Shown: positions 1-8,169 of the stretch, piece after piece
How positions within the stretch are numbered: the first letter of the stretch is position 1
Layout: each line of letters starts with the position of its first letter
Assembly (NCBI GenBank): GCA_964371615.1
Contig: CAYJMS010000003.1
Location: forward strand, 248,001 to 312,000
DNA from: SpSt-333 sp964371615
Lineage (GTDB): Bacteria > Bacteroidota > Ignavibacteria > UBA10030 > UBA8401
Direction: 5' to 3'
Length of the DNA: 64,000 nt
Made by a program: the position numbers and the translations under genes
Notes under the pieces: generated by a model
Database searches by the model: none
The model's input: only the letters and a program-made list of their open reading frames with translations
Told to the model about the DNA's origin: nothing

Positions 1-489
1 GCATCAGTCCTAGCGCAACAGCCTGCCGATTTCATGCTGCTGTCGGCGACTGACAGCAACACGTTTGTATTAAGCGGGGCGAAAGGCAAATATGTTGCAC
101 TTCACTTTTTGTTAAAAACGGAATGTCCGTTCTGTCTGCGCCACACACACGAGTATATGAGTAAGGCGGATTCACTGCCAGGAGTACTTCAGGTGTTTAT
201 CAAGCCGGATTCGGAGGGCGAAATTGAGGAGTGGGCAGAAAAACTGCCGGACGATCAGCCCGCCGTTTTTCCCGTCTATCGAGATCCCGAAGCGCAATTG
301 GCGGAATTGTTCGATATCCCTGACGGTTATTATTTTCACGGACAATCGGTTCACTATCCTGCGCTGGTGTTAATCGGGCCAGACGGCAAAGAGGTGTTTC
401 GGTATGTCGGTAAAAACAACACCGACCGATTTTCGTTTGAACGCCTTTCGATCAAAGTCAAAGATCTCACGCAGACAAATCCCCGGTAG
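1..489 (+). CDS. Redoxin / thioredoxin-fold protein, 5'-partial
   Basis: The reading frame is open from base 1 with no stop, so the gene begins before the window. The first visible residues (ASVLAQQPADF) look like the end of a signal peptide, which makes an exported or lipid-linked protein likely. The motif ECPFCLRH, about 40 residues in, is a CxxC redox site in the place expected for the peroxiredoxin/AhpC-TSA fold. Later strands (VFPVYRDPEAQLAELFDI, YPALVLIGPDGKEVFRYVG) also fit that fold. A peroxide reductase or thiol-disulfide role is inferred from the family; substrate unknown. An ATG at 34 is in frame but would cut into the fold, so it is probably internal. Confidence 0.75.
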   Translation, partial: ASVLAQQPADFMLLSATDSNTFVLSGAKGKYVALHFLLKTECPFCLRHTHEYMSKADSLPGVLQVFIKPDSEGEIEEWAEKLPDDQPAVFPVYRDPEAQLAELFDIPDGYYFHGQSVHYPALVLIGPDGKEVFRYVGKNNTDRFSFERLSIKVKDLTQTNPR

Positions 490-506
490 AATAACTGCAT
501 CTAAAA

Positions 507-1493
507 ATGAATCCTTTAACCCAGTATACAATGAACGCCGCCGTCCATACACGCTACGGTCCTCCGGAAGTTGTCACTATTCGGCAGATTCCCCGGCCGG
601 AACCGAAAGCGGATGAGATATTGATCAGGGTGTTTGCGACCACGGTCAATCGGACCGATTGCGGTTTTCGCAGTGCGGAGTATTTCATCAGCCGGTTCTT
701 CAGCGGGCTCTTTCGTCCGAAGTTTACCACGCTCGGATGCGAATTTGCCGGTGAGATCGCGGCGGTCGGTAGCGCGGTAAAGAATTTTTCGCCAGGACAG
801 AAGGTTGTCGGCTTTAACGATATTCGGTTCGGCGGACATGCGGAGTACATGACGGTGAATCATAACGGTGCAATCGGAATGATGCCGACTTCGCTGACGT
901 ATGAAGAGGCGGCGCCGATGCTGGAAGGATCTCACTATGCCTTGTGCGACATTCGAGCGGCAGGAATTGCTCCCGGACAGCGATGGCTGATCAACGGCGG
1001 AACCGGCGCAATCGGCTCCGCGGCGGTGCAGTTGTGCGCTTATTTTGGAGCGGAGGTGACTGCAGTGTGCGGTACGGCGCATTTGGATTTGGTTCGTTCG
1101 TTGGGGGCGAACCGGGTGATTGATTACACAAAAGAAGATTTCACGCAAAGCAGCGTAGAATACGATGTCGTTTTTGACGCAGTCGGTAAAAGTTCGTTCG
1201 GCCGCTGCTCGCGGATCTTGAAATCGCAAGGCATCTATATGTCCACCGAACTTGGTCCTCGGTTCGAGAATCCATTTCTTGCGATAAAAAGTAAATTTAC
1301 TTCAGGAAAAAAAGTCCTCTTTCCTCTTCCCACCATTTCAAAAGAAGATGTCGCATTTATAATTTCGCTTGTTGAAATCGGAAAATTCAAGCCGGTGATC
1401 GACCGGATGTATCCATTAGACCGGATCGTCGAGGCGTACAGATATGTGGAGGGCGGACAGAAGATCGGCAATGTTGTAATCCGTATGGAATAA
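507..1493 (+). CDS. NAD(P)-dependent medium-chain oxidoreductase (quinone oxidoreductase-like)
   Basis: 328 residues, usual length for the MDR superfamily. The N-terminal GroES-like domain has YGPPEVVTIRQIPRPEPK and a TTVNRTDCGFR segment. The Rossmann domain carries the nucleotide-binding loop INGGTGAIGSAAVQL around residue 160, followed by GANRVIDYTKEDF and the VFDAVGK strand. It probably uses NADPH to reduce quinones or enones. The zinc-ligand pattern of true alcohol dehydrogenases is not evident. A second in-frame ATG at 531 (MNAAVHTRYG) matches where related proteins begin and may be the real start; neither has a clear ribosome site. It lies 17 bases after the redoxin gene and could be co-transcribed. 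Confidence 0.85.
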   Translation: MNPLTQYTMNAAVHTRYGPPEVVTIRQIPRPEPKADEILIRVFATTVNRTDCGFRSAEYFISRFFSGLFRPKFTTLGCEFAGEIAAVGSAVKNFSPGQKVVGFNDIRFGGHAEYMTVNHNGAIGMMPTSLTYEEAAPMLEGSHYALCDIRAAGIAPGQRWLINGGTGAIGSAAVQLCAYFGAEVTAVCGTAHLDLVRSLGANRVIDYTKEDFTQSSVEYDVVFDAVGKSSFGRCSRILKSQGIYMSTELGPRFENPFLAIKSKFTSGKKVLFPLPTISKEDVAFIISLVEIGKFKPVIDRMYPLDRIVEAYRYVEGGQKIGNVVIRME

Positions 1494-1625
1494 AACAGAG
1501 AAGCAGATCGTTGCCCTGCCGATTGTATTTCACGGTTTTTCTCTCTACGTTTAAAGCGGCCGGTACTGTATTCCACACCGTCCACCTATCATCGATCAGC
1601 TGTTCACATCAACACGTCGAAATCC

Positions 1626-2819
1626 ATGAACACACTACAGAGACAATCCTTTCTGATATTTTGCTGTGTTTTTTCCACATTTTTTATTCACGCACAAACC
1701 GTCGTCACGGGTGCCGAACGGACAACCGAGTATCTTTCCTATCTTAAGGGCAAACGCATCGGTGTTGTCGCCAATCAGACGACGATTATCGGCCGCATGC
1801 ATTTGGTTGATTCGCTGCTCGCTCTCGATGTCAACATCGTCAAGATATTTGTTCCCGAACATGGATTCCGCGGGGACGAAGATGCGGGGGCGGTTATTGC
1901 AAACGAAAAGGATCCCTCTGCCGGTATTCCGATTATCTCGCTGTACCGTTCCGACACGCAGACAGAACGGAATAAGCCGACGCCGGAGGATCTCTCCGGA
2001 CTGGACCTGCTCATTTTTGATTTTCAGGATGTCGGCACGCGATTTTATACGAACAACTCGGCGATGCATTACATTATGGAGGCGTGCGCTGAAAACAATC
2101 TGGAAATGATGATCCTCGACCGTCCGAATCCGCACGGATTTTATGTCGACGGGCCGATGCTCGACACGGCATTCCGTTCTTTTGTGGGTATGCATCCTGT
2201 TCCCGTTGTCCATGGAATGACAATGGGAGAATATGCGCGGATGATCAACGGCGAAAAGTGGCTGAAGAATGGCGTTCAGTGTACTTTAAGGATCATACCC
2301 TGTGAGTACTACACCCATGATTCGTTGTACGACCTGCCGGTAAAACCGTCGCCGAATCTTCCGGATATGCAGTCGATTTATCTGTATCCTTCGGTCTGTT
2401 TTTTTGAAGGAACTGTTTTAAGTCTTGGCCGCGGTACGGCACATCCGTTTCAGATGTTCGGGCATCCGACGCTTAGAGAGATGAAGTATTCATTTACTCC
2501 CCGTGCTGTCAGAGGAGCAATGAATCCTCCATTGCAGGATCAATTGTGTTATGGAGTGAATCTCCGGTCGTATGACGTAACACGGATCATAGAATCAAAA
2601 CGAATCCGGCTGGAGTGGCTGATCGACGCGTATAAAGCGTTTGCGATAAAGGATTCTTTTTTCATTCCCTACATCAACACTCTTGCAGGGTCAACGCAAT
2701 TGAGGGATCAAATTATCGCGGGAATGACGGCGGACGAAATACGAAATTCTTGGAAAAAAGATCTGGGGAAATTTCAGGCGATACGGAAAAAATATCTTTT
2801 ATATTCCGACTTCCATTGA
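1626..2819 (+). CDS. namZ: DUF1343 exo-beta-N-acetylmuramidase (NamZ/YbbC type)
   Basis: 397 residues with an N-terminal signal peptide ending near IHAQ, so exported. Family hallmarks: GVVANQTT, FVPEHGFRG, LLIFDFQDVGTRFYT, DRPNPHGFYVDG and LSLGRGTAHPFQ. This is the DUF1343 family, shown for Bacillus YbbC/NamZ (GH171) to release N-acetylmuramic acid from the non-reducing end of peptidoglycan fragments. Only one base separates its stop from the next ATG (2821), and a GH20 hexosaminidase follows. In Bacillus the partner is the glucosaminidase NagZ; here the GH20 enzyme could supply the matching GlcNAc-releasing activity, which is inference. The gene symbol rests on family membership, not on a demonstrated activity here. 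Confidence 0.88.
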   Translation: MNTLQRQSFLIFCCVFSTFFIHAQTVVTGAERTTEYLSYLKGKRIGVVANQTTIIGRMHLVDSLLALDVNIVKIFVPEHGFRGDEDAGAVIANEKDPSAGIPIISLYRSDTQTERNKPTPEDLSGLDLLIFDFQDVGTRFYTNNSAMHYIMEACAENNLEMMILDRPNPHGFYVDGPMLDTAFRSFVGMHPVPVVHGMTMGEYARMINGEKWLKNGVQCTLRIIPCEYYTHDSLYDLPVKPSPNLPDMQSIYLYPSVCFFEGTVLSLGRGTAHPFQMFGHPTLREMKYSFTPRAVRGAMNPPLQDQLCYGVNLRSYDVTRIIESKRIRLEWLIDAYKAFAIKDSFFIPYINTLAGSTQLRDQIIAGMTADEIRNSWKKDLGKFQAIRKKYLLYSDFH

Positions 2820-2820
2820 G

Positions 2821-3309
2821 ATGATCATACGACCTCTGGAAAAGAACGATAATCGGGAGATTGCGGAACTGATCCGCGCCGTCTTTCGTGAATTTAAAAT
2901 CGACAAACCGGGAACGGTGTATACCGATCCGACGACGGACGATCTCTATACCCTCTTTCAAACTCCCGGCAGTATGTACTGGATCGCCGCAGAAAACGAC
3001 GCCATCATCGGGGGATGCGGCGTGTTTCCCACCCCTGGATTGCCGGTAGGATGTGCGGAATTGGTGAAATTGTATCTTGCGCCGGCATATCGCGGTAAAG
3101 GCATTGGCAATATGTTGATGCGGCAGAGTTTTGCGTCGGCAAAGGAATTGGGATATACACAACTATATCTCGAATCTCTGCCGGAGCTTTCCAAGGCGGT
3201 CGGTATGTATCTCCGTGCAGGATTCACGCATCTTCCGCACGCTCTCGGCAATTCCGGGCATTTCGGGTGCACAATCTGGATGGTAAAAGATCTAACAAAA
3301 GAGCGATGA
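2821..3309 (+). CDS. GNAT N-acetyltransferase
   Basis: 162 residues of the Gcn5-related acetyltransferase fold. The acetyl-CoA binding motif A is visible as LAPAYRGKGIGNMLM (R/Q-x-x-G-x-G/A pattern), preceded by AELVKLYL and followed by GYTQLYLESL and MYLRAGF. No substrate can be read from the sequence. The start is one base after the namZ stop, so translation is probably coupled, and the gene sits between two cell-wall glycosidases; acetylation of an amino sugar is possible but unsupported. Confidence 0.85.
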   Translation: MIIRPLEKNDNREIAELIRAVFREFKIDKPGTVYTDPTTDDLYTLFQTPGSMYWIAAENDAIIGGCGVFPTPGLPVGCAELVKLYLAPAYRGKGIGNMLMRQSFASAKELGYTQLYLESLPELSKAVGMYLRAGFTHLPHALGNSGHFGCTIWMVKDLTKER

Positions 3310-3389
3310 AAGAATATCTTCGTCGTTGTTCCCGTTGGTTAATCTTCGTACGTTCCCACTATATTCTTTACTCACAATCGAAAATCATA

Positions 3390-5273
3390 ATGAAAAAATA
3401 TCTCTTCACACTGTTTCTCTTCCTGCTTCCTCTATTCGGTCAGGAGAATACCCATACTATTATTCCACAGCCGGTGGAATTTTCTCGAATGTCCGGGTCG
3501 TATGAGATTACTCCGGCAACGACTGTTATCTATTCATCCCGTGACGCGCGCGATATTGCCGAAATGCTTACTGCCCGGTTGAATAATGCGTCGGGATTTT
3601 CTCTTTCTCCTTCGCAGGGAAAAGAAGGCGCGATTTTACTCGTGTTAAACGACAAGCCGCTGAAAACAATCGGTACCGAAGGATACACGATCGAATCCGG
3701 CACGAACGGTATCGTCATTGTCGCGAACCGGCCGGCGGGACTCTTCTATGCGGTACAGACACTGATGCAGCTCCTTCCGCCTGCGGTTGAGTCCCCGTCC
3801 CCGGGGTCCGTCACTCTTTCCGTTCCTGCGGTGAAGATACTCGATTATCCCCGCTTCGGATGGCGTGGATTGATGCTCGATGTCAGCCGGCATTTCTTTC
3901 CGAAGGACGATGTCAAAAAGTTTATTGATCAGATGGTGAAGTATAAATTCAACACATTCCACTGGCATTTGTCGGACGATCACGGATGGCGGGTCGAGAT
4001 CAAATCCCTGCCGAAACTGACCGAGATCGGCGCATGGCGCGTGGAACGATTCGGCTTGTTCAGCCGTCGTTCCGATCCGCTTCCGGGTGAACCGGCGACG
4101 GTCGGAGGATTTTATACGCAGGAAGATATTAGAGAAATTGTTGCGTATGCACAGGAGCGACACGTCACCATCCTTCCGGAAATCGATATGCCGGGGCATT
4201 GCATGGCGGCAATCGCATCGTATCCGGAACTGAGCGTTACCAAAGACACGTCGATTAAGGTAAATCCCGGGACGCAATTCGCCGAATGGTACGGCAACGG
4301 CACGTTCAAGATGAACGTCGACAATACGCTCAATCCATCCGACGAAAAAGTGTATGATTTTATCGATAAGGTCCTCACTGAAGTGGCCGCACTGTTTCCC
4401 AATCCGTACATCCACGTCGGAGGGGACGAATGCTATAAAGGATATTGGGCGCGGGACGAGGGATGCCGCGCACTGATGAAAAAACTGAACATCCGGCATG
4501 TGGAAGATCTGCAGGGATACTTCATGGGGCGCGTTGAAAAAATTCTAAAGAAAAAAGGGAAAAAATTGATCGGCTGGGATGAAATCCTCGAAGGGGGTAT
4601 CTCCCCCGAAGCGACCGTGATGAGCTGGCGCGGCATGCGGGGAGGAATTGAGGCGGCAAAGATGGGGCACGATGTGGTGATGACGCCGACGACGTACGCC
4701 TATCTCGATTACAATCAGGGAGAAGCGACGATAGAACCGAAGGTGTATGCCTCGCTCAGAATCAGCAAATCGTACGAATTCGATCCCGTTCCCGACGGTG
4801 TCGATGCGAAACGGATTCTCGGCGGACAGGGAAATCTCTGGGCGGAAAATGTCCCGCATCTTCGCGCAGCGCAATATCTCATCTATCCGCGCGCATGGGC
4901 TGTTTCGGAAGTGTTGTGGTCGCCGAAAGAGAAAAAAGAGTGGGGCAATTTCTCGCGCCGTATGGAACATCACTTCCTGCGCACCGATGCAGCGGGAGTG
5001 AATTATTCCCGGGCGGTCTTTGATCCGATTGTAAGAACCTCCATTGTGAACAAACAATTGACGCTGACACTCGGTTCGGAGATTGACGGTATCGAAATAT
5101 ATTTTACGATCGACGATACAATGCCGGACCGGTACTCGAAAAAATACTCCGCCCCGGTTCCCCTGCCGGACGGACCGATCACACTCCGTGTGCAAGCGTA
5201 CCGGGATGGGGCTCCGATCGGAAGATTGATCGTGCTGCTGCGGGATGAACTTGAACGAAGAGCGACACGCTGA
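3390..5273 (+). CDS. GH20 beta-N-acetylhexosaminidase
   Basis: The start was moved to the ATG at 3390 because it begins a clean signal peptide (MKKYLFTLFLFLLPLFGQ); the frame is open further upstream. 627 residues. Order: signal peptide (1-17), GH20b domain (about 20-145, IPQPVEF...), the TIM barrel catalytic domain (about 150-510), then a chitobiase-type C-terminal domain (IDGIEIYFTIDDTMPD). The catalytic Asp-Glu pair of family 20 is seen in HVGGDEC, with HWHLSDDHGWR and EIDMPGHCMAA as further family motifs. It removes terminal beta-GlcNAc or GalNAc outside the cytoplasm, from chitin, glycans or murein. Lies 80 bases after the GNAT gene, probably in the namZ transcription unit. Confidence 0.92.
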   Translation: MKKYLFTLFLFLLPLFGQENTHTIIPQPVEFSRMSGSYEITPATTVIYSSRDARDIAEMLTARLNNASGFSLSPSQGKEGAILLVLNDKPLKTIGTEGYTIESGTNGIVIVANRPAGLFYAVQTLMQLLPPAVESPSPGSVTLSVPAVKILDYPRFGWRGLMLDVSRHFFPKDDVKKFIDQMVKYKFNTFHWHLSDDHGWRVEIKSLPKLTEIGAWRVERFGLFSRRSDPLPGEPATVGGFYTQEDIREIVAYAQERHVTILPEIDMPGHCMAAIASYPELSVTKDTSIKVNPGTQFAEWYGNGTFKMNVDNTLNPSDEKVYDFIDKVLTEVAALFPNPYIHVGGDECYKGYWARDEGCRALMKKLNIRHVEDLQGYFMGRVEKILKKKGKKLIGWDEILEGGISPEATVMSWRGMRGGIEAAKMGHDVVMTPTTYAYLDYNQGEATIEPKVYASLRISKSYEFDPVPDGVDAKRILGGQGNLWAENVPHLRAAQYLIYPRAWAVSEVLWSPKEKKEWGNFSRRMEHHFLRTDAAGVNYSRAVFDPIVRTSIVNKQLTLTLGSEIDGIEIYFTIDDTMPDRYSKKYSAPVPLPDGPITLRVQAYRDGAPIGRLIVLLRDELERRATR

Positions 5274-5317
5274 TTTGTTAAATCCCCGTTAGATAAAATC
5301 CCCGGGATCTTTTATAT

Positions 5318-5350
5318 AAATGCCCGGGATCTGTCAGATCCCGGGCATTT
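5318..5350. repeat. Palindromic hairpin repeat, GGGATCT family (copy a)
   Basis: Perfect inverted repeat with 15-base arms (AAATGCCCGGGATCT) and a 3-base loop GTC. A related half-copy (CCCCGGGATCTTTT) lies just upstream at about 5299-5312. It follows the GH20 stop by 45 bases and may end that transcript. Related hairpins occur at 6499, 34413 and 41651. Confidence 0.85.
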
Positions 5351-5400
5351 GCTATAAGCTAAATTCTTGCCTTTTAAATCCCCTTTTTGCAGTTTCCTGC

Positions 5401-5823
5401 ATGCGAAAGACAATTTTACTCTACGGTATTGCAATGGCCGCTTTGATCGGTGCATTGAAATTTGTCGAGTACTCTTTTTTTGTCAAAGATCTCGCCGCGG
5501 AGGTCTATGTCGGCATCATTGCCCTGTTTTTTACCGTTCTGGGGGGCTGGATCGGATGGAAGCTGACACATCGCACGTTACCTCTGCCAAATCCTGATTT
5601 TCAATTCGATGAATCGCGGCTTGAACCACTCGGGATCAGCAAGCGGGAATATGAAGTCCTCTCGTTGATTGCCCAGGGACTCTCTAATCGAGAAATCGCC
5701 GACAAATTATTTGTCTCAACACACACCGTGAAATCGCATTCCTCCAGTCTGTTTGCAAAACTCGACGTCCACCGCAGGACGGAAGCGATTAAAAAAGCAA
5801 AGGATTTATGGCTTATTCCTTAG
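5401..5823 (+). CDS. Membrane-anchored LuxR-type transcriptional regulator
   Basis: 140 residues from the ATG at 5401; the longer frame upstream runs into the palindromic repeat and is unlikely. Residues about 4-24 and 38-57 look like membrane helices (LLYGIAMAALIGALKF; VGIIALFFTVLGGWIGWKL). The C-terminal 65 residues are a LuxR/FixJ helix-turn-helix: ISKREYEVLSLIAQGLSNRE, IADKLFVSTHTVKSH, SSLFAKLDVHRRTEA. There is no receiver domain, so a signal would have to reach the DNA-binding domain through the membrane part. The N-terminus (MRKTILLYG) resembles that of the DUF4199 protein downstream (MRKIVLVYG), and pairs of this type are familiar in Bacteroidota. Confidence 0.85.
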   Translation: MRKTILLYGIAMAALIGALKFVEYSFFVKDLAAEVYVGIIALFFTVLGGWIGWKLTHRTLPLPNPDFQFDESRLEPLGISKREYEVLSLIAQGLSNREIADKLFVSTHTVKSHSSSLFAKLDVHRRTEAIKKAKDLWLIP

Positions 5824-5824
5824 A

Positions 5825-5857
5825 CAAAAGTATGAAAGGAGCGAATTCATACTTTTG
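5825..5857 (+). terminator. Hairpin after the LuxR-type gene
   Basis: Perfect 12-base inverted repeat CAAAAGTATGAA / TTCATACTTTTG with a 9-base loop, starting just after the stop codon. The right arm supplies ACTTTTG but no clean T-run, so termination is possible but not certain. Confidence 0.5.
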
Positions 5858-5955
5858 GGTGATGTGTTCGGGTATCGTCCTGGCGTATATTGGTGACGTT
5901 CAACTGCCGCCGAATGCCGGCATATTCACATTTTTAATTTCAATAAGGAGATTCC

Positions 5956-6495
5956 ATGCGTAAAATTGTTTTGGTGTACGGGTCCATATCTGGGCTGCTA
6001 ATGGTCGCCATGTTCGTTGTCAGCTTTGCCTTGATGGAAGCGGGTATCCTGTCGTTCGATAATAGCGAGTTATTCGGATATACCGTTATGATCGTTGTGA
6101 TGTCGCTGATCTTTTTCGGCGTCAAGTCGTTCCGGGATAAGCATAACAACAAAGCGATCACATTCGGCAGAGCATTTAAGGTCGGTATTTCGATCGCGGC
6201 GGTGGCATCGTTCTTCTATGCAACCGGCTGGGAGGTATACTACAATACGATGCCGGATGTGAAAGAGACATTCATGCAGCGATACACGGACATGACGGTG
6301 AAGAAAATGCAGCATGACGGAAAGACGCAGGATGAGATCAGTGCCAAGATCGATGAAATGAAATCGTTTGCGCAGATGTATGAAAATCCATTTATTCGCT
6401 ACGGGATTACGCTGATGGAAATATTTCCGCTGAGTCTTGTCATTGCGCTGATTAGTGCGGGGATTTTGAGGCGAAAAGAAGTGCTTCCTGTTTAA
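5956..6495 (+). CDS. DUF4199 membrane protein
   Basis: 179 residues with about four membrane helices: near 5-25, 36-55, 72-92 and 150-172. Between helices 3 and 4 is a charged, probably coiled segment (VKETFMQRYTDMTVKKMQHDGKTQDE). This matches the DUF4199 family of Bacteroidota inner-membrane proteins, whose function is not known. A good ribosome site (AAGGAG) lies 6 bases before the ATG. The shared MRK-hydrophobic-YG start with the upstream regulator suggests a common membrane module. Confidence 0.8.
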   Translation: MRKIVLVYGSISGLLMVAMFVVSFALMEAGILSFDNSELFGYTVMIVVMSLIFFGVKSFRDKHNNKAITFGRAFKVGISIAAVASFFYATGWEVYYNTMPDVKETFMQRYTDMTVKKMQHDGKTQDEISAKIDEMKSFAQMYENPFIRYGITLMEIFPLSLVIALISAGILRRKEVLPV

Positions 6496-6498
6496 ACC

Positions 6499-6531
6499 AA
6501 ATGCCGGGGATCTATAAGATCCCCGGCATTT
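6499..6531. terminator. Palindromic hairpin terminator (repeat family copy b)
   Basis: 15-base arms AAATGCCGGGGATCT / AGATCCCCGGCATTT with a 3-base loop ATA, followed on the plus strand by TTTTTATATA. It stands 3 bases after the DUF4199 stop and 1 base beyond the end of the convergent flavin oxidoreductase gene, so it can serve the plus strand as a rho-independent terminator and perhaps both strands. Confidence 0.85.
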
Positions 6532-6532
6532 T

Positions 6533-7561
6533 TTATATATTCTTCCTCACCACCGGCGCCACTTTCGTTCCGTACAGTTCAATTGCTTTCATCATCTTGT
6601 CGTGCGGCAGCGTGCCGACGCTGAATTGGAGTAAAAACCGGTCGTGTTTAAACAATTCGTATTCGTACATAATCTTATCAATCACCTGTTGCGGCGACCC
6701 GACAAAAAGAGCTCCGTGCGGGGAACATTCGTGATCGAACTGCGCGCGGGATGGGGGCGGCCATCCTCGTTCACGGCCGATTCTCCCCATGGTTTCCGCG
6801 TATGGCGGAAAATAATCGTTCATCGCTTGTTGCGAATCCTCCGCAATAAAACCGTGCGAGTTGATGCTTATCGGATAGTCCGCGGAATTCTTCCCGATAT
6901 TTTTCAGAGTATTTCTATACAGATGTACGAACGGCGCAAATCTATCCGGCGTACCGCCGATGATAGCGAGCGCCATCGGCAGGCCGAGCACGGCGGCGCG
7001 CACCACCGATTGCGGCGTCCCTCCCACTGCAATCCATACGGGAAGGATCTCCTGAGCTGCACGCGGGTAAATTCCGAGATTGTCGATGGCGGAACGGTGT
7101 TTACCGTTCCAGGAAATTTTTTCAGATTCGCGGATCTTCAGCAGCATTCGTAGTTTTTCTTCGAATAATTCGTCGTAGTCCTCCAGGTCGAATCCGAAGA
7201 GCGGAAACGATTCAATGAATGAACCGCGTCCCGCCATAATTTCCGCCCGTCCGCCGGAGAGCAGGTCGACGGTGGCAAAGTCCTGATACACTCTGACGGG
7301 ATCATCCGAGCTCAGCACTGTTACGGCGCTGGTGAGACGTATCGTTTTTGTCCGCATCGCCGCGGCTGCCAGGACAACTGCGGGAGATGAAACAAGATAA
7401 TCGGGACGATGATGTTCGCCGATGCCGAAAACATCAAGTCCCAATTGATCGGCAAGTTCGATCTCCTCCATCAGATTCCGAAATCGTTCTTTTGCTGTTA
7501 TGGTCGTTCCGGTGTGCGGATCAGGTGTGAGTTCAACGAAGCTATATATTCCAAGTTCCAT
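6533..7561 (-). CDS. LLM-class flavin-dependent oxidoreductase
   Basis: 342 residues of the bacterial luciferase-like monooxygenase fold. Typical segments are GIGEHHRPDYLVSSPAVVLA near residue 45, TIRLTSAVTVLSSDDPVRVYQDFATVDLLSGGRAE and IWIAVGGTPQSVVRAA-like text. These proteins use reduced FMN or F420 to oxidise organic substrates; the exact substrate is unknown, and the family is often annotated as YtmO/putative luciferase-like monooxygenase. It is the last gene of the long minus-strand enzyme run, 23 bases after the RibD-C protein at 7585. Confidence 0.88.
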   Translation of the reverse strand: MELGIYSFVELTPDPHTGTTITAKERFRNLMEEIELADQLGLDVFGIGEHHRPDYLVSSPAVVLAAAAMRTKTIRLTSAVTVLSSDDPVRVYQDFATVDLLSGGRAEIMAGRGSFIESFPLFGFDLEDYDELFEEKLRMLLKIRESEKISWNGKHRSAIDNLGIYPRAAQEILPVWIAVGGTPQSVVRAAVLGLPMALAIIGGTPDRFAPFVHLYRNTLKNIGKNSADYPISINSHGFIAEDSQQAMNDYFPPYAETMGRIGRERGWPPPSRAQFDHECSPHGALFVGSPQQVIDKIMYEYELFKHDRFLLQFSVGTLPHDKMMKAIELYGTKVAPVVRKNI

Positions 7562-7584
7562 GCGGTGCGGTATCCGTGTTATTA

Positions 7585-8136
7585 TTATATCGTTGGATGA
7601 TAATACAATAACACATTCCCGTTTGCAAATGTTCTGCTCTCTTTCAACGAAAGATTTCTGCTTTTTTCCGATGATGGAAACAACGGCCGGCCGGAGCCAA
7701 GTATCACCGGATTCACAATAATTCTGTACTCATCGATCAGATTGCTGACAGAATTTGCAAGGTATGCGCTGCCGAAAATGGCGATATCTTTTCCCGGCTG
7801 CCGTTTTAAGCGGTCGATCTCCTCTTTTACATACTCTGTTATCAATTGCGTGTTTTCCCATTCCGCGGAGCGCAGTGTACGCGAAACGACGGCCTTCCGG
7901 ATGGTATTCATGAGCAACGCAACAACAGGATCCGATCTTTTCGCCTGTTCCGTCGGCCAGTAGGAGGCCATTAATTCATACGTAACACGGCCGAAGAGAA
8001 GCATGTCGGTGTTGTTCAGTTGATCGACGGCAAAATCATTGAATTCATTATCCGTCCGATGCCAATCGATATTCCTGTCCGGTCCTTCGAAATAACCGTC
8101 CAGCGTAATCATATTAAAAAGATACAGTGTTCTCAT
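7585..8136 (-). CDS. Dihydrofolate reductase-like protein (RibD C-terminal family), paralog 1
   Basis: 183 residues. Motifs typical of the RibD-C/DHFR-like family: LDGYFEGPDRNIDWH, MLLFGRVTYELMASYWPT, RKAVVSRTLRSAEWENTQLI, KRQPGKDIAIFGSAYLANSV, IDEYRIIVNPVILGSGRPLF. Such stand-alone proteins are NADPH-binding reductases of unknown substrate; they are not the folate enzyme FolA. Two more copies lie at 10873 and 12491, which marks this locus as a paralog cluster. 33 bases separate it from the hydrolase gene upstream. Confidence 0.88.
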   Translation of the reverse strand: MRTLYLFNMITLDGYFEGPDRNIDWHRTDNEFNDFAVDQLNNTDMLLFGRVTYELMASYWPTEQAKRSDPVVALLMNTIRKAVVSRTLRSAEWENTQLITEYVKEEIDRLKRQPGKDIAIFGSAYLANSVSNLIDEYRIIVNPVILGSGRPLFPSSEKSRNLSLKESRTFANGNVLLYYHPTI

Positions 8137-8169
8137 CGTGGTTTCTTTGACAAATCTGAAATTATCCGC

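Noticed and set aside
5299..5400. Proline-glycine-isoleucine peptide frame through the hairpin repeat
   Set aside because: Frames such as MPGICQIPGIC arise from translating the palindromic repeat family and recur at each copy; not a gene.
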